Positions 36,453-44,863 of a DNA stretch of 64,000 nt are shown one piece after another. The notes below the pieces were generated by a model. That model saw only the letters and a list, made by a program, of their open reading frames with translations. It had not been told where the DNA came from and made no database searches. Origin of the DNA: Bacteroidota bacterium (GTDB taxonomy: Bacteria > Bacteroidota > Bacteroidia > Bacteroidales > UBA10428); assembly GCA_023442525.1 (NCBI GenBank), contig JAEZZA010000031.1:1-64000 (forward strand). Direction: 5' to 3'. Positions within the stretch are counted from its first letter, which is position 1; each line of letters opens with the position of its first letter. The position numbers and the translations under genes are program-made.

Positions 36453-37712
36453 TTATTCCATTGCCGAATACACCAACACCTGGAATTTATCTGAAAGTTC
36501 TCCATGGCTTAACGGGAATTGCTGGCAATATATGAGGCATACCAGTTTTTCTTCCGGATCGGCCCAATAAGCCGTGCCAAAAAAGCCGCCCCATGCAAAT
36601 GAGCCTTCGCTCACGCCCAATTTGAATTGGCCTTCACGGGTAGTAATTCCAAAACCCAATCCGAATTTTCCATCGCCCTGCATCAGGTCGCCTATCTGGT
36701 TATTAATCATCAACTCTACAGTTCTTTCCGCGAGTATCCTCTTTCCTTTAAATTTGCCGCCATTAAGCAGCATTTGAAGGAAGACTGCATAGTCGGAAAT
36801 GGTGGAGGATAATCCTGCACCGCCCGAATAATAGGTTCCCTGCTGAAGCGGGTAATCTACGCTGATACCCCGGAACAATTCATCGCCCCACGGCTTCAGG
36901 CCATTCTCCGTCTCTGTGTTCACCGCAACAAGCCGATTGTGTTTCTCAGCAGGCAGGTAAAAATAAGTATCTTTCATTCCGAGGGGATCAAAAATCCTTT
37001 CCTTCATAAATTCGGCAAGCGACTTTCCGGAAATAACTTCAACAAGGTACCCGAGTACATCGGTGTTAAGGCCATAGGTGAATCGTTCTCCGGGCTGATG
37101 TATCAACGGAAGTTTGGCAAGTGCTTTTATTTTATCGCCTAAAATCATCGGCTCTCTCACAAAACCGGCCGGGATTCCAGCCTTCTGGTATATGGCAGTC
37201 ATTGCCGGGTTGCCTATATCGGCATAGTCAATTCCGGATGTATGGGTGAGCAGGTCACGGATTGTAATTTCACGACTGGCAGGGATTGTGGTCCATGTTG
37301 TGTCCTTATCATTAAATTTATCCAGAACAACAGGATGGGCGAATTCAGGTATATACATGGATATCGGATCGTCGAGCAGAAATTTTCCTTCTTCGTACAG
37401 CGTCATGACAGCCACGCTGGTGATTGCTTTGGTTTGAGATGCAATCCTGAAAATTGCATCTTTTTCAAGAGGTCTGTCATGATCGGTGCCAAAAGCTCTG
37501 TAATAAGCTATTTTATCATCGCGGCGGATATAGGCAACCGCTCCCTGAATCCATCCCTTTTCAATATACTCATTGATAAGTGCATCAATACGATTCAGGC
37601 GTTCAGCCGACATATCAACCGATGAAGGTGATTCATCATGGGCTGTGTACCGGATACACGATACAAAACAGATTGAGATAATTACAATGAAAAGAGCAAA
37701 TCTTGTTTTCAT
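36453..37712 (-). CDS. Serine hydrolase of the class C beta-lactamase family, lipoprotein
   Basis: The 419-aa protein has a lipoprotein signal (IISICFVS-Cys19). The catalytic SxxK motif is Ser92-Gln-Thr-Lys95 in FRIASQTKAITS, and the Tyr of the second motif is in GERFTYGLNTDVLGYL. Closest in appearance are esterase/D-alanyl-D-alanine peptidase-like members (DUF-beta-lactamase), not true AmpC, so antibiotic hydrolysis should not be assumed. It is the first host gene left of the integrated element. Its start is about 30 bases from the old dnaK terminator. Confidence 0.88.
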   Translation of the reverse strand: MKTRFALFIVIISICFVSCIRYTAHDESPSSVDMSAERLNRIDALINEYIEKGWIQGAVAYIRRDDKIAYYRAFGTDHDRPLEKDAIFRIASQTKAITSVAVMTLYEEGKFLLDDPISMYIPEFAHPVVLDKFNDKDTTWTTIPASREITIRDLLTHTSGIDYADIGNPAMTAIYQKAGIPAGFVREPMILGDKIKALAKLPLIHQPGERFTYGLNTDVLGYLVEVISGKSLAEFMKERIFDPLGMKDTYFYLPAEKHNRLVAVNTETENGLKPWGDELFRGISVDYPLQQGTYYSGGAGLSSTISDYAVFLQMLLNGGKFKGKRILAERTVELMINNQIGDLMQGDGKFGLGFGITTREGQFKLGVSEGSFAWGGFFGTAYWADPEEKLVCLIYCQQFPLSHGELSDKFQVLVYSAME

Positions 37713-37743
37713 GGCATAGGGTTTAATGAGCCATGAATTTACT

Positions 37744-37774
37744 AAAAAAAACCCTGCCTTGTGCAGGCAGGGTT
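37744..37774 (-). terminator. Displaced original dnaK terminator
   Basis: AACCCTGCCT and AGGCAGGGTT form a perfect 10-bp stem with loop TGTGC (37750-37774), preceded on the plus strand by seven A, which is a U-run for minus-strand transcription. It follows the orphan dnaK-tail sequence at 37801-37820 by 28 bases and has no other gene to terminate. It is therefore best explained as the host dnaK terminator cut off by insertion of the element. Confidence 0.85.
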
Positions 37775-37800
37775 ATTATTCATATGCTATACTTACTTCA

Positions 37801-37820
37801 GATTATTTAACTTCTTCGAA
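37801..37820. repeat. Left attachment site (orphan dnaK tail)
   Basis: GATTATTTAACTTCTTCGAA matches the right-end sequence GATTACTTTACTTCTTCAAA in 17 of 20 positions, with an identical 8-base core ACTTCTTC at 37810-37817. Read on the minus strand it encodes Phe-Glu-Glu-Val-Lys-stop, the end of DnaK, followed by a terminator. Bases to the right show no dnaK similarity, which puts the crossover in the core. Confidence 0.8.
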
Positions 37821-37986
37821 TGTAATATATACTGTATATTAATTACTTATGAGTACATGTTGCAAATATGATACAAATAATTAAGCACTAAAAATAGAAT
37901 ACATAGTATTGTTATTCAATTGCTTATCTGCTTATAAATAAGCATTCATAAACATGCTGCAAATATAAAAAATCTGTTTTTAATAC

Positions 37987-38014
37987 AAAAAAAAACCGCC
38001 CCTTTTGAGGGCGG
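37987..38014 (-). terminator. Terminator after the DUF6266 gene
   Basis: CCGCCC and GGGCGG (37996-38001 and 38009-38014) pair around CTTTTGA, preceded by nine A on the plus strand, giving a U-run for minus-strand transcripts. It lies 28 bases downstream of the gene ending at 38043. The remaining 37821-37986 part of the element end is AT-rich without a gene. Confidence 0.88.
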
Positions 38015-38042
38015 CATTCGCAAGAAAACCAATTACCTACGC

Positions 38043-38681
38043 TTAGGCAACTGTCACAGTTCCTAAATAAACGCTGTTTGAAACGTTCTTTCCGTCTTCG
38101 GTTATAAACCCAAGGAAAACCTCAACAGTTTCTCCAACCCAATAGGCAGGGACTGAAATATCTTCTGAACCGGAAGACCTAAGATTTCCGCCAGCATCAA
38201 AAACAGATTCGCCTCTTGATGGATTTAAAGCCACGATTAACGCTTTGTCAGTTGATACTCCATTTCCAATACCGGAATTATCATCCCAAGTAAGGTTTAC
38301 AGCACCATTGGCAGAGGTTGCCTGGGCATTAACTGCACCAGTTAAACTACCACGAGATACCAGAGCCAAGTTATAATCAACACTAAAATCGGGAGAAGTA
38401 CCGACAATAGCATTGTTTAAAATGTAGGACATAGCTGCGTTAAACGCAGTTTGCTTCTGAGCATACAACTTGAAACCTACCTGAATTAATCCGGTTATTG
38501 GTTTTAAAAAGTCCAATGCAACAGTAAATTTTGTACGCTGATTTACCTGACCCTCAGTGCGGGGGTTCTTTACACTCTGTGGAATGCTTCGCATATATGA
38601 GATACCTTTCCAGCTTCCACCTATGACAGTCCCGACCTTGCCGGAAAAGCCACCTAAAATACCTTGTTTAATTGTTCCCAT
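38043..38681 (-). CDS. DUF6266-like protein
   Basis: The 212-aa protein opens with MGTIKQGILGGFSGKVGTVIG and continues SWKGISYMRSIPQSVKNPRTEGQ, a pattern I associate with the DUF6266 family of Bacteroidetes, often found on mobile elements. The C-terminal half (about 110-212) looks like one or two all-beta domains. No enzyme motif is visible. It is a stand-alone gene at the left end of the element with its own terminator. Function unknown; a structural or surface role would be guesswork. Confidence 0.6.
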   Translation of the reverse strand: MGTIKQGILGGFSGKVGTVIGGSWKGISYMRSIPQSVKNPRTEGQVNQRTKFTVALDFLKPITGLIQVGFKLYAQKQTAFNAAMSYILNNAIVGTSPDFSVDYNLALVSRGSLTGAVNAQATSANGAVNLTWDDNSGIGNGVSTDKALIVALNPSRGESVFDAGGNLRSSGSEDISVPAYWVGETVEVFLGFITEDGKNVSNSVYLGTVTVA

Positions 38682-40177
38682 TTTACAAAATTTATATGGT
38701 GATAAATAATTTGTTTGGACTTGGCACGGACGAAATACGGCTTTGTCCTTGATTTCGTAAGGGAAATTATATAATATAAGAGGTAATCATATCATTTTCG
38801 ATTCGTATGCCAACCTTTGCTTTGGTTTGCTTTATTGCGGGATAAAATAGAGTTTATCAGGTTCAGATTATCCCGGAACATTATCCATTTATAATTTTTT
38901 CACAAAGAAGAAAGAAAAACCGAAAAAAAGAAAAAAGAAAGCCTTTTTAAAAGGCAGGCGAATTGTGGGGTCAAGGTTTTTGCGATATTTTTTATACAAT
39001 AAAAATATATTGCAACATAAAAAATATTGCAAAACCCGAAGGGCCTGACCTTGAAGCCACCATTTTGAGCCAGCCTATCTTTGCTGTCTTTTTTTGTTTT
39101 TCAGTGGTTAAGGATACACAAAAAAAAGTAAGCCACCCTAAAAGGGCAGCCTACTAAGTGAGAGCGAAAGCCACAAGAGCTTAATGTAGTACCAACCGGT
39201 ATGACGCAGTAAATAACAGCGAAAACCAGCAACACGATAAACGTAAACGAGCAGCCACCAGCTACCCAATTTACAACGAACTATACAGCGAAACATAATG
39301 CCCTTGCGGTCACAGGATGGGGACAAAGATGCAAGGGCAGACCAAAAAATACGACCTGAGGTACGAAGGTGGAGATTTTTTGAGGCTGGCGAAGCGAACC
39401 CTTGTCAGCTTTGGCAACCAGACCTGTAACTTTGCTATTATGTTTTGGTGTATCTGATAATCATAAATTTCCTGTTTTTAGATTGTCATCGTCAACTGCT
39501 GTTGTTATTTGCGGGTCGAAAAAAACAGGTTATACAGCATTGAGCTTTTCGGCTGGACAGAGGCTGCAATGAGTGAAGCGATAGCGAAACGGGTTGCGGA
39601 CACTGGACAAGCATCGCGAGCCGACTGCGAGTGGAGCCACCGGTGGCAGACTGAAAGACCCGAAGAATGAGGGCGGAGGATGGCTACTGTTTACAGCAAG
39701 GGGCTGGCGTGTGTTTTTGTTTTTTGACTGGATACCGCTGAAAATTAATTATGGCCAGACAGGCAAACACAAAAACCATGACAGCCCCGCAGCCGGTGGC
39801 GACCAGCAGGCGAGCCTAACACTGGCAGCCGGTGGACTGCAAGCGGCTGAAAGGAATGTAGCCGGAATGGAACGAAAGGTGTTGAGCTTACGAAGCCCTG
39901 TAGTGAAATGAAGGCGAAATGAGTAAAGCGGCTTGCAGGACAGTAAAGGCTGCCGTGACGATGACGATTGAGCTGCAAGGATTGTGACAGCCTTGCGATA
40001 GCAACCTGAAAGGCATTGCAATTTTTGCCAATACCTTAAAAATAAAATACATTATTGGCAAATATTGAAACGGGCTGGCGCAATGCTTGCCGAAAGAGGA
40101 AGAGGAACACCTTATAACCTGTTCGGTATTATCCTTTGTGGGTGGTGTTGTATAGATTATTAAAGTATCAAAATGTA
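38682..40177. other. 1.5-kb region without a confident gene; GC-rich structured block
   Basis: The stretch 38682-39360 is AT-rich with short direct repeats (ATATTGCAA twice near 39008-39037). From about 39360 to 40020 the composition changes to GC- and purine-rich, with repeated words such as GAAGCG and GGCTG, a 12-base palindrome GCCACCGGTGGC (39636-39647) and a direct repeat GCAGCCGGTGG (39789-39799, 39824-39834). A 105-codon plus frame at 39594-39911 exists but is low complexity and has no family resemblance. A structured RNA, transfer origin or decayed gene are the options. Confidence 0.5.
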
Positions 40178-40732
40178 CTAAATAAAACTTAAATCTTTGG
40201 GAGTGTAAAAACGCATTGCTGTTATGCCTTTAGGAAAACAAGCTTTGTTATACAACAAAGCCGATTGAATGAAGTTGTCACATTTCTTTTCGTCATAAAT
40301 ACCTTTTGTAGCTGCAATAGAAAGAATATCGAGAGTTCCTAAGTATAGAATATTATACTTTTCGCAGTATGGGGCCACATCGCGAAAATTACTGCTTGCT
40401 ACTATATCTTTATTGAAACGAGCAAAAGCCATACAAGCTCTTTCTCCATCACCAATTATCGGCCTTCTACTCTTAATTCTTGCGAATTCCTTATTAATTT
40501 CTGTATCTTCTGGGAAATCCATTTTTTGTATTTGACCGGATTTAATTAAAGGTACAAGAAAGGCTAACCTCATTGGCCTTGCTGCTACTTCAGCATAAAC
40601 ATAATCAAGGACAACGCATTGATGAGGTGCTAAAATTTGGGGCAAGTCATTTAAAGCTGCATTGGAAATGAAATGAGAAATTACATCGCAATCTAAGAGA
40701 ATGATTTTATTCGATTTATTAGAACTCTCCAT
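40178..40732 (-). CDS. PIN-like nuclease, probable toxin
   Basis: The 184-aa product from ATG 40732 starts with a PIN-type acidic motif (IILLDCDVISHFI) and continues with VVLDYVYAEV, then GDGERACMAFAR and IVASSNFRDVAPYC, which supply the other acidic residues of a Mg2+-dependent RNase fold. It overlaps the ImmA/IrrE gene by 14 bases, and an Xre gene precedes that. Xre-COG2856-PIN triplets are a recognised toxin-antitoxin-like arrangement. A longer start at 40765 is possible but less compact. RNA cleavage is inferred. Confidence 0.72.
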   Translation of the reverse strand: MESSNKSNKIILLDCDVISHFISNAALNDLPQILAPHQCVVLDYVYAEVAARPMRLAFLVPLIKSGQIQKMDFPEDTEINKEFARIKSRRPIIGDGERACMAFARFNKDIVASSNFRDVAPYCEKYNILYLGTLDILSIAATKGIYDEKKCDNFIQSALLYNKACFPKGITAMRFYTPKDLSFI

Positions 40733-41480
40733 TAGGCTGCTCTTCATCAAATTTAGAAATGTCAATGCCGAGGTCTTTTAAAAGTCCAAAATATGCACTT
40801 TCGGATACAATACCACCTTCCCAGGCTTTATTGGCTAACATACCGTAATCTCCTATAACTTCATTTTCGTTATCTTTTTCATACAACGAAGTATTGTAGC
40901 CAAATTTGCGAGCCAATGACATAATTCCATGAGAGAATTCTTCTTTTAGGGCAGCACCAATTAGCCCCATATTCATTAAACGAAACAACAAAGCGGTATG
41001 AGAACATCCAAAAAACTGTTCTATAGCAATTATAGTTCCAATTGAAATTTTATTTTTTGCTCTCTCGGGCTCGGGAATCATTTCCCATATACCCATTTCG
41101 GGTAATAGCAAATAACTTGCAAAGATATCGGCATTATATTCTTCCGGATTACCTCTTTTGTCGAATAAACCGGTGCAACTAACAGCAGACTTAAAATCTT
41201 TTTGATAATACAAGTGATAAAATTCATGGCAAACAGTAAAATGTTGTTTACCAACAGGATGTTCACTATTTATTAGCATAAACTTATAATCTTTTTCAGG
41301 CGTATTTATTTTAATTGACATGCCTGAAAATTTTGAACTTAAAGGTTTATAAATAGTTAGCACGTTTGTTTTTTGTAACAAACTTTTGACCTTTAATGGT
41401 TCAGTAGAACTTAATCCATTCTTTTGTCTGAAATCTTGTGCTAAAAGTTCTAAACTTTTGACTGTAATTTTTTCACTCAT
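40719..41480 (-). CDS. ImmA/IrrE-type metallopeptidase
   Basis: The 253-aa protein has the zinc-protease motif HEFYH in HFTVCHEFYHLYY (about residue 85), followed by EEYNADIFASYLLLPE, which provides the third ligand as in ImmA/IrrE (COG2856) peptidases. Such enzymes cleave partner Xre repressors to derepress genes. The Xre gene upstream overlaps it by 8 bases and a PIN gene follows. It probably controls this small module by cutting the Xre protein under a stress signal. Confidence 0.85.
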   Translation of the reverse strand: MSEKITVKSLELLAQDFRQKNGLSSTEPLKVKSLLQKTNVLTIYKPLSSKFSGMSIKINTPEKDYKFMLINSEHPVGKQHFTVCHEFYHLYYQKDFKSAVSCTGLFDKRGNPEEYNADIFASYLLLPEMGIWEMIPEPERAKNKISIGTIIAIEQFFGCSHTALLFRLMNMGLIGAALKEEFSHGIMSLARKFGYNTSLYEKDNENEVIGDYGMLANKAWEGGIVSESAYFGLLKDLGIDISKFDEEQPNGEF

Positions 41481-41805
41481 TACTATTTAATTCGTTTGAG
41501 AGGTGAAAGTAATTTAGAACGATTTTTTTGAATTCAGAAATAGATTTTAAGTCTTGAGGATGAAGTTCGTTAGCACGAAAAGCAAATGCAGAAAGAAGCT
41601 GTTGCTGTTGTGGGTCTTCCTGATAAAGTTCGTATTCGTCTACGTTAAAAAGAAGGGCTAATTTGCTTACAGTTGAAGCAGGAACAACTCTTGCACCTGT
41701 TTCATACTGGGTAACAGCAGCAGTAGAAATGTCCAGGTATTCCGCAATTTGCTCTTGCGTATAACCTAATTTTTTACGCAATGAACGAATATTTTCTGGA
41801 ATCAT
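41473..41805 (-). CDS. Xre-family HTH repressor of the ImmA/PIN module
   Basis: From the ATG at 41805 the product is 110 aa, starting MIPENIRSLRKKLGYTQEQIAEYLDI, a complete Xre HTH (residues 5-58), with a short C-terminal helix region. A frame starting at 41946 adds an unlikely hydrophobic leader and passes through the promoter. It overlaps the metallopeptidase gene by 8 bases. Likely the autorepressor and the substrate of that peptidase. Confidence 0.82.
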   Translation of the reverse strand: MIPENIRSLRKKLGYTQEQIAEYLDISTAAVTQYETGARVVPASTVSKLALLFNVDEYELYQEDPQQQQLLSAFAFRANELHPQDLKSISEFKKIVLNYFHLSNELNSNE

Positions 41806-41858
41806 ATCTTTGATATTTAGTTGATTGTATGTTTTAGCGAAAAACTTATTTATTGTTA

Positions 41859-41866
41859 CAAAATTA
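41859..41866 (-). promoter_or_regulatory. Candidate promoter -7 box for the Xre module
   Basis: On the minus strand this reads TAATTTTG, matching the Bacteroidetes TAnnTTTG -7 element, with CTTG about 19 bases upstream as a weak -33 element. It lies 53 bases before the ATG at 41805. The 41806-42154 gap otherwise shows nothing distinct. Confidence 0.45.
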
Positions 41867-42154
41867 ATGCTTTTTTCAAAAAAATCAAGAAAATATAACA
41901 AGAAAATTAAATAGATGATTTGGGGGAATTGGAGGAAATGGAACATTTACCCTATTTCCGATAAATCCTCTAATTCTCCAAATATTAATGGCAAATTAAA
42001 CTTTCTGAGTTTTCATTAAGATATTTATAAAAATGTTCCGATAGAAACAATCATTTCGCATTTAAAATCTATTTATAAAGATAAAGGAGTCTAACCAGGC
42101 AGGAAGTATTGTATTATGTTCAAAATCTACAGAGCTCATGCAATTTCAAATTAT

Positions 42155-44347
42155 TTATAAAAACCACAAATTGTCTTTCCCAATGTTTGTTGGAATTGTA
42201 CCGGTTGTGAAATGGGGTGCGATTTGAGCAACCATTTCGGGATATTTGATTGTTACAGGTAAATTCTGTTGTTTTACTGATTTCCAATAGATTCGGCTGA
42301 ACTGATATACTTGGTCAATTAAACCGTTTATGGTGGCTGTTGTTAATAATGAACTATCGGAATGACATTTTATTTTAAGCTTTACCGGGAATGGATAACC
42401 TTCGATATTCCTCGTATAATTATCGGAATAGCGGGTATTGTTGCAAAGTAAATAGGTATTATTGCCCAGGTTTATGTAACGACCGCTATAAGGCATCTTT
42501 TCTTTAAAATCATCATCGAATACAACGATGTCTTCTGATTCGGTTTTATTGATTGTTACCACAAATACAGGAACATCCACACCAATATTATAAAGCATGT
42601 TTTCAATAATTTCTACTTCATCTTCACGCATGTCTTTGTAGTAGTGAATTACCAATCTTTCAAGATTTGCAATCGTATTGCGGTAAGCAATGATTGCCGA
42701 TTCAATGGAACCAACCAATTCTTTTAATTCGTCTTTGTGGAAATATTCAAATGAGTTAAATGCACCTGTGTTGTCGAATGAGAAGGCAGAGCCGATATAT
42801 TGAATATTTGTGTCGGAATGTTTGAAAGCTCCTACACCAATAATGAGTTCGCGATATTCAGGCACAGCAATGCGCCACGGAGTTCCTCCAAGTTTGGCAT
42901 TTACTGCAATGGCAACGTTTTGTAATGTGTAGGCAAATGCATCTTTGTTTTTTTCAGCATCGGATTGTAGTACCGCTAACATTTTTTCGGTTTCGATACA
43001 TTGAGACGAAATATTCTTCTTTAACAATGCCTCTTTTACTTTGTAATACACATTTCGCTGCTCCTTGACTTTGGCATATTTACCAATTGGCGTAAGGTAG
43101 ATAGCTAAAAATTTTCCTGAACTAAAATCCTCAGCATCGAGTTTCTCCTCTATTTCTTTTAACGGATTTTCGGTATTCTCGAAAGCAAGGTTATAATTTT
43201 TTGGAGCTAATGATATTGGTACATTCGTGTATTTATATAATCCACCAAATGCTTTATATCCTTTACGCAAATATATTGTCAAATCGTTTGTGCTGCCAAT
43301 ATGTTTCTGGGGGACAATAAAAAACATTTGAATATTGTTGTGACGAGGTTGTCTAAACGGGCCATTGTTTACACCCCGCTGTGGGATCATATCCGTTTTG
43401 TTATTGCCGAAAATCAACTGTTTACTGTTCGGGCTTGTCTTACCAGGTTGAACAATGGTAAAATTATCTGAAATTGGTACAATAGCCTTAAATTCTTTTG
43501 GTGACAGGAATTGTTTCTTAAAGCCGAAAATTTTCTTCAAATACTTTGTGTAACGATTTTTCTTTTGGAAGGGATTTTCGTTTTCTTCTTCCTCATCATC
43601 ATCGTAGCCCAAAAATGCCCCTAAGCGGTTATTAATTATTGGATATACATTATTGTAATCAACCTGTTCGCCTTTTTCTATCCATTCTTTTAAACGTTCC
43701 ATTTTAGTCACCTGCATTTTCTGGTGTTCGTTTTCATCGCCATAATAGTTAATGTAAACAACCCTAATCAATAAGTCTGATGGATTCACGGTTAAGGGGG
43801 AAGTATTTTCAAATGGATTATTGTTTTTATCATCATTTTCGGATAGAAAAGCTGCTACCGATTTTTTGTAAACTTTTGCTTGCCGGTCGTAGGAAAGAAC
43901 TACTTCGGGTTTGTTGAAAAAGTGATTGTAATTTACTTTGATGGTAAACCTATCATAAACTACACAGTCTTTTATATTTTTAGCAGTTGCATCTTTTGAC
44001 CTTAACCATATTTGATTGTCTTTTATGAATGTAGGTTCAACCAGAATTTTCCTTGAAGTGAAATAGTACTTTATTGCTCTGTTGTAATATCGCTTAATAA
44101 ATGAGAAGTTTTCTTTGCTAAATTCAATTGATAAAGGTAGAAAACCCTCCAATTCCCTATCAAACGAAGTGTAGATTGTATCGGCATTGGTAATCTCCGG
44201 GAATATCTCTTTAATGTTACTCGGGAATAACTGGTGGCTCAACTTAGTAAGTGAAACGCCTTCTTTGTCTTCATTGGAGAAATAGAAGATTTTGGGTTCT
44301 TTAGGGAACTCAAAGGCTAAAGTGTTAATAAAGAGAGATTCCGACAT
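42155..44347 (-). CDS. Long Argonaute with inactive PIWI domain
   Basis: The 730-aa protein has a recognisable MID-PIWI half. MID (about 415-495) shows YYKVKEALLKKNISSQCI and NVAIAVNAKLGGTPW, keeping the Tyr434-Lys435, Gln449 and Lys485 pattern that binds a 5'-phosphorylated guide. PIWI (about 496-715) has LIIGVGAF where active enzymes have Asp (Gly506 here) and VIHYYKDM where they have RDG, so the DEDX nuclease centre is lost. The C-terminal SRIYWKSVKQQNLPVTIKYPEMVA is the typical PIWI end. The N-terminal half is unassigned. It is the last gene of the dnd operon, 20 bases behind the 163-aa gene. Confidence 0.85.
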   Translation of the reverse strand: MSESLFINTLAFEFPKEPKIFYFSNEDKEGVSLTKLSHQLFPSNIKEIFPEITNADTIYTSFDRELEGFLPLSIEFSKENFSFIKRYYNRAIKYYFTSRKILVEPTFIKDNQIWLRSKDATAKNIKDCVVYDRFTIKVNYNHFFNKPEVVLSYDRQAKVYKKSVAAFLSENDDKNNNPFENTSPLTVNPSDLLIRVVYINYYGDENEHQKMQVTKMERLKEWIEKGEQVDYNNVYPIINNRLGAFLGYDDDEEEENENPFQKKNRYTKYLKKIFGFKKQFLSPKEFKAIVPISDNFTIVQPGKTSPNSKQLIFGNNKTDMIPQRGVNNGPFRQPRHNNIQMFFIVPQKHIGSTNDLTIYLRKGYKAFGGLYKYTNVPISLAPKNYNLAFENTENPLKEIEEKLDAEDFSSGKFLAIYLTPIGKYAKVKEQRNVYYKVKEALLKKNISSQCIETEKMLAVLQSDAEKNKDAFAYTLQNVAIAVNAKLGGTPWRIAVPEYRELIIGVGAFKHSDTNIQYIGSAFSFDNTGAFNSFEYFHKDELKELVGSIESAIIAYRNTIANLERLVIHYYKDMREDEVEIIENMLYNIGVDVPVFVVTINKTESEDIVVFDDDFKEKMPYSGRYINLGNNTYLLCNNTRYSDNYTRNIEGYPFPVKLKIKCHSDSSLLTTATINGLIDQVYQFSRIYWKSVKQQNLPVTIKYPEMVAQIAPHFTTGTIPTNIGKDNLWFL

Positions 44348-44367
44348 AATAATACTTTAAATTTATT

Positions 44368-44859
44368 TCAACTAAACTCCTCGATAAAGTTTACGAAAAC
44401 AAAAGGGTTACGAAATTTCATATTCTCATTATTCCATTTGTTTTGTAAATATTCGAAGCCTGCATTAGCATAGCCTTCCATTTGTCTTATAAGCTCTGTA
44501 ACAAAAGCATTAACGAAGTCTTCGCTTGCATTTTCTAATTCAATCCATTTAAAACCAAAATCTTCCGATTTATTTAGCAATAGCATTATTATATAGTCTC
44601 TTATTGGAATTGGACTCCATTGTGAAAAAACAAAGAAATTATCTGTTTTTTCATTTGGTTGAATAAAATTTTGCTTACCCAATTTATAACCTAAAATGAA
44701 GGCATACATATAAGTCTGGTAAAATGCGCCAAAAGATGAAAAGTCACCTTTTCCGCTTGCATCACCTTTTTTCGAAATGCTTTCAATTAAAGCACGGTAC
44801 TGTTCTTTGTATCTTGGTCTCTTTTGACCAATTAAATCTCTTAATTGCGAACCATCCAT
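44368..44859 (-). CDS. Uncharacterised 163-aa protein of the Dnd-Argonaute operon
   Basis: I do not recognise this family. The protein is mostly helical with a hydrophilic N-terminus (RDLIGQKRPRYKEQYRALIESISKKGD), a middle hydrophobic stretch that is too short to be a membrane helix (AFYQTYMYAFILGYKLGKQNF) and a C-terminal FVFVNFIEEF. It has no cysteine motif or P-loop. It lies 4 bases below the SMC-like gene and 20 bases above the Argonaute gene, so an adaptor linking those two proteins is a reasonable guess. Confidence 0.75.
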   Translation of the reverse strand: MDGSQLRDLIGQKRPRYKEQYRALIESISKKGDASGKGDFSSFGAFYQTYMYAFILGYKLGKQNFIQPNEKTDNFFVFSQWSPIPIRDYIIMLLLNKSEDFGFKWIELENASEDFVNAFVTELIRQMEGYANAGFEYLQNKWNNENMKFRNPFVFVNFIEEFS

Positions 44860-44863
44860 ATAT

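Noticed and set aside
36453..37712. Antibiotic-resistance beta-lactamase
   Set aside because: The SxxK family also includes esterases and peptidases, and the second motif is not the typical AmpC YxN; no resistance context is seen.
37855..37968. Integrase arm-binding repeats (ATGTTGCAAATAT and ATGCTGCAAATAT, with a third at 62371-62387)
   Set aside because: Their reverse complement contains TATATTTG or a near match, the Bacteroidetes -7 promoter box, which explains the similarity; arm-site function is possible but unsupported.
38043..38681. Phage tail or structural protein
   Set aside because: No other phage structural genes occur in the element; the DUF6266-like start fits island proteins better.
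39594..39911. 105-codon open frame as a protein gene
   Set aside because: Low-complexity composition, no family resemblance and no ribosome-binding context; the region looks structural or decayed.
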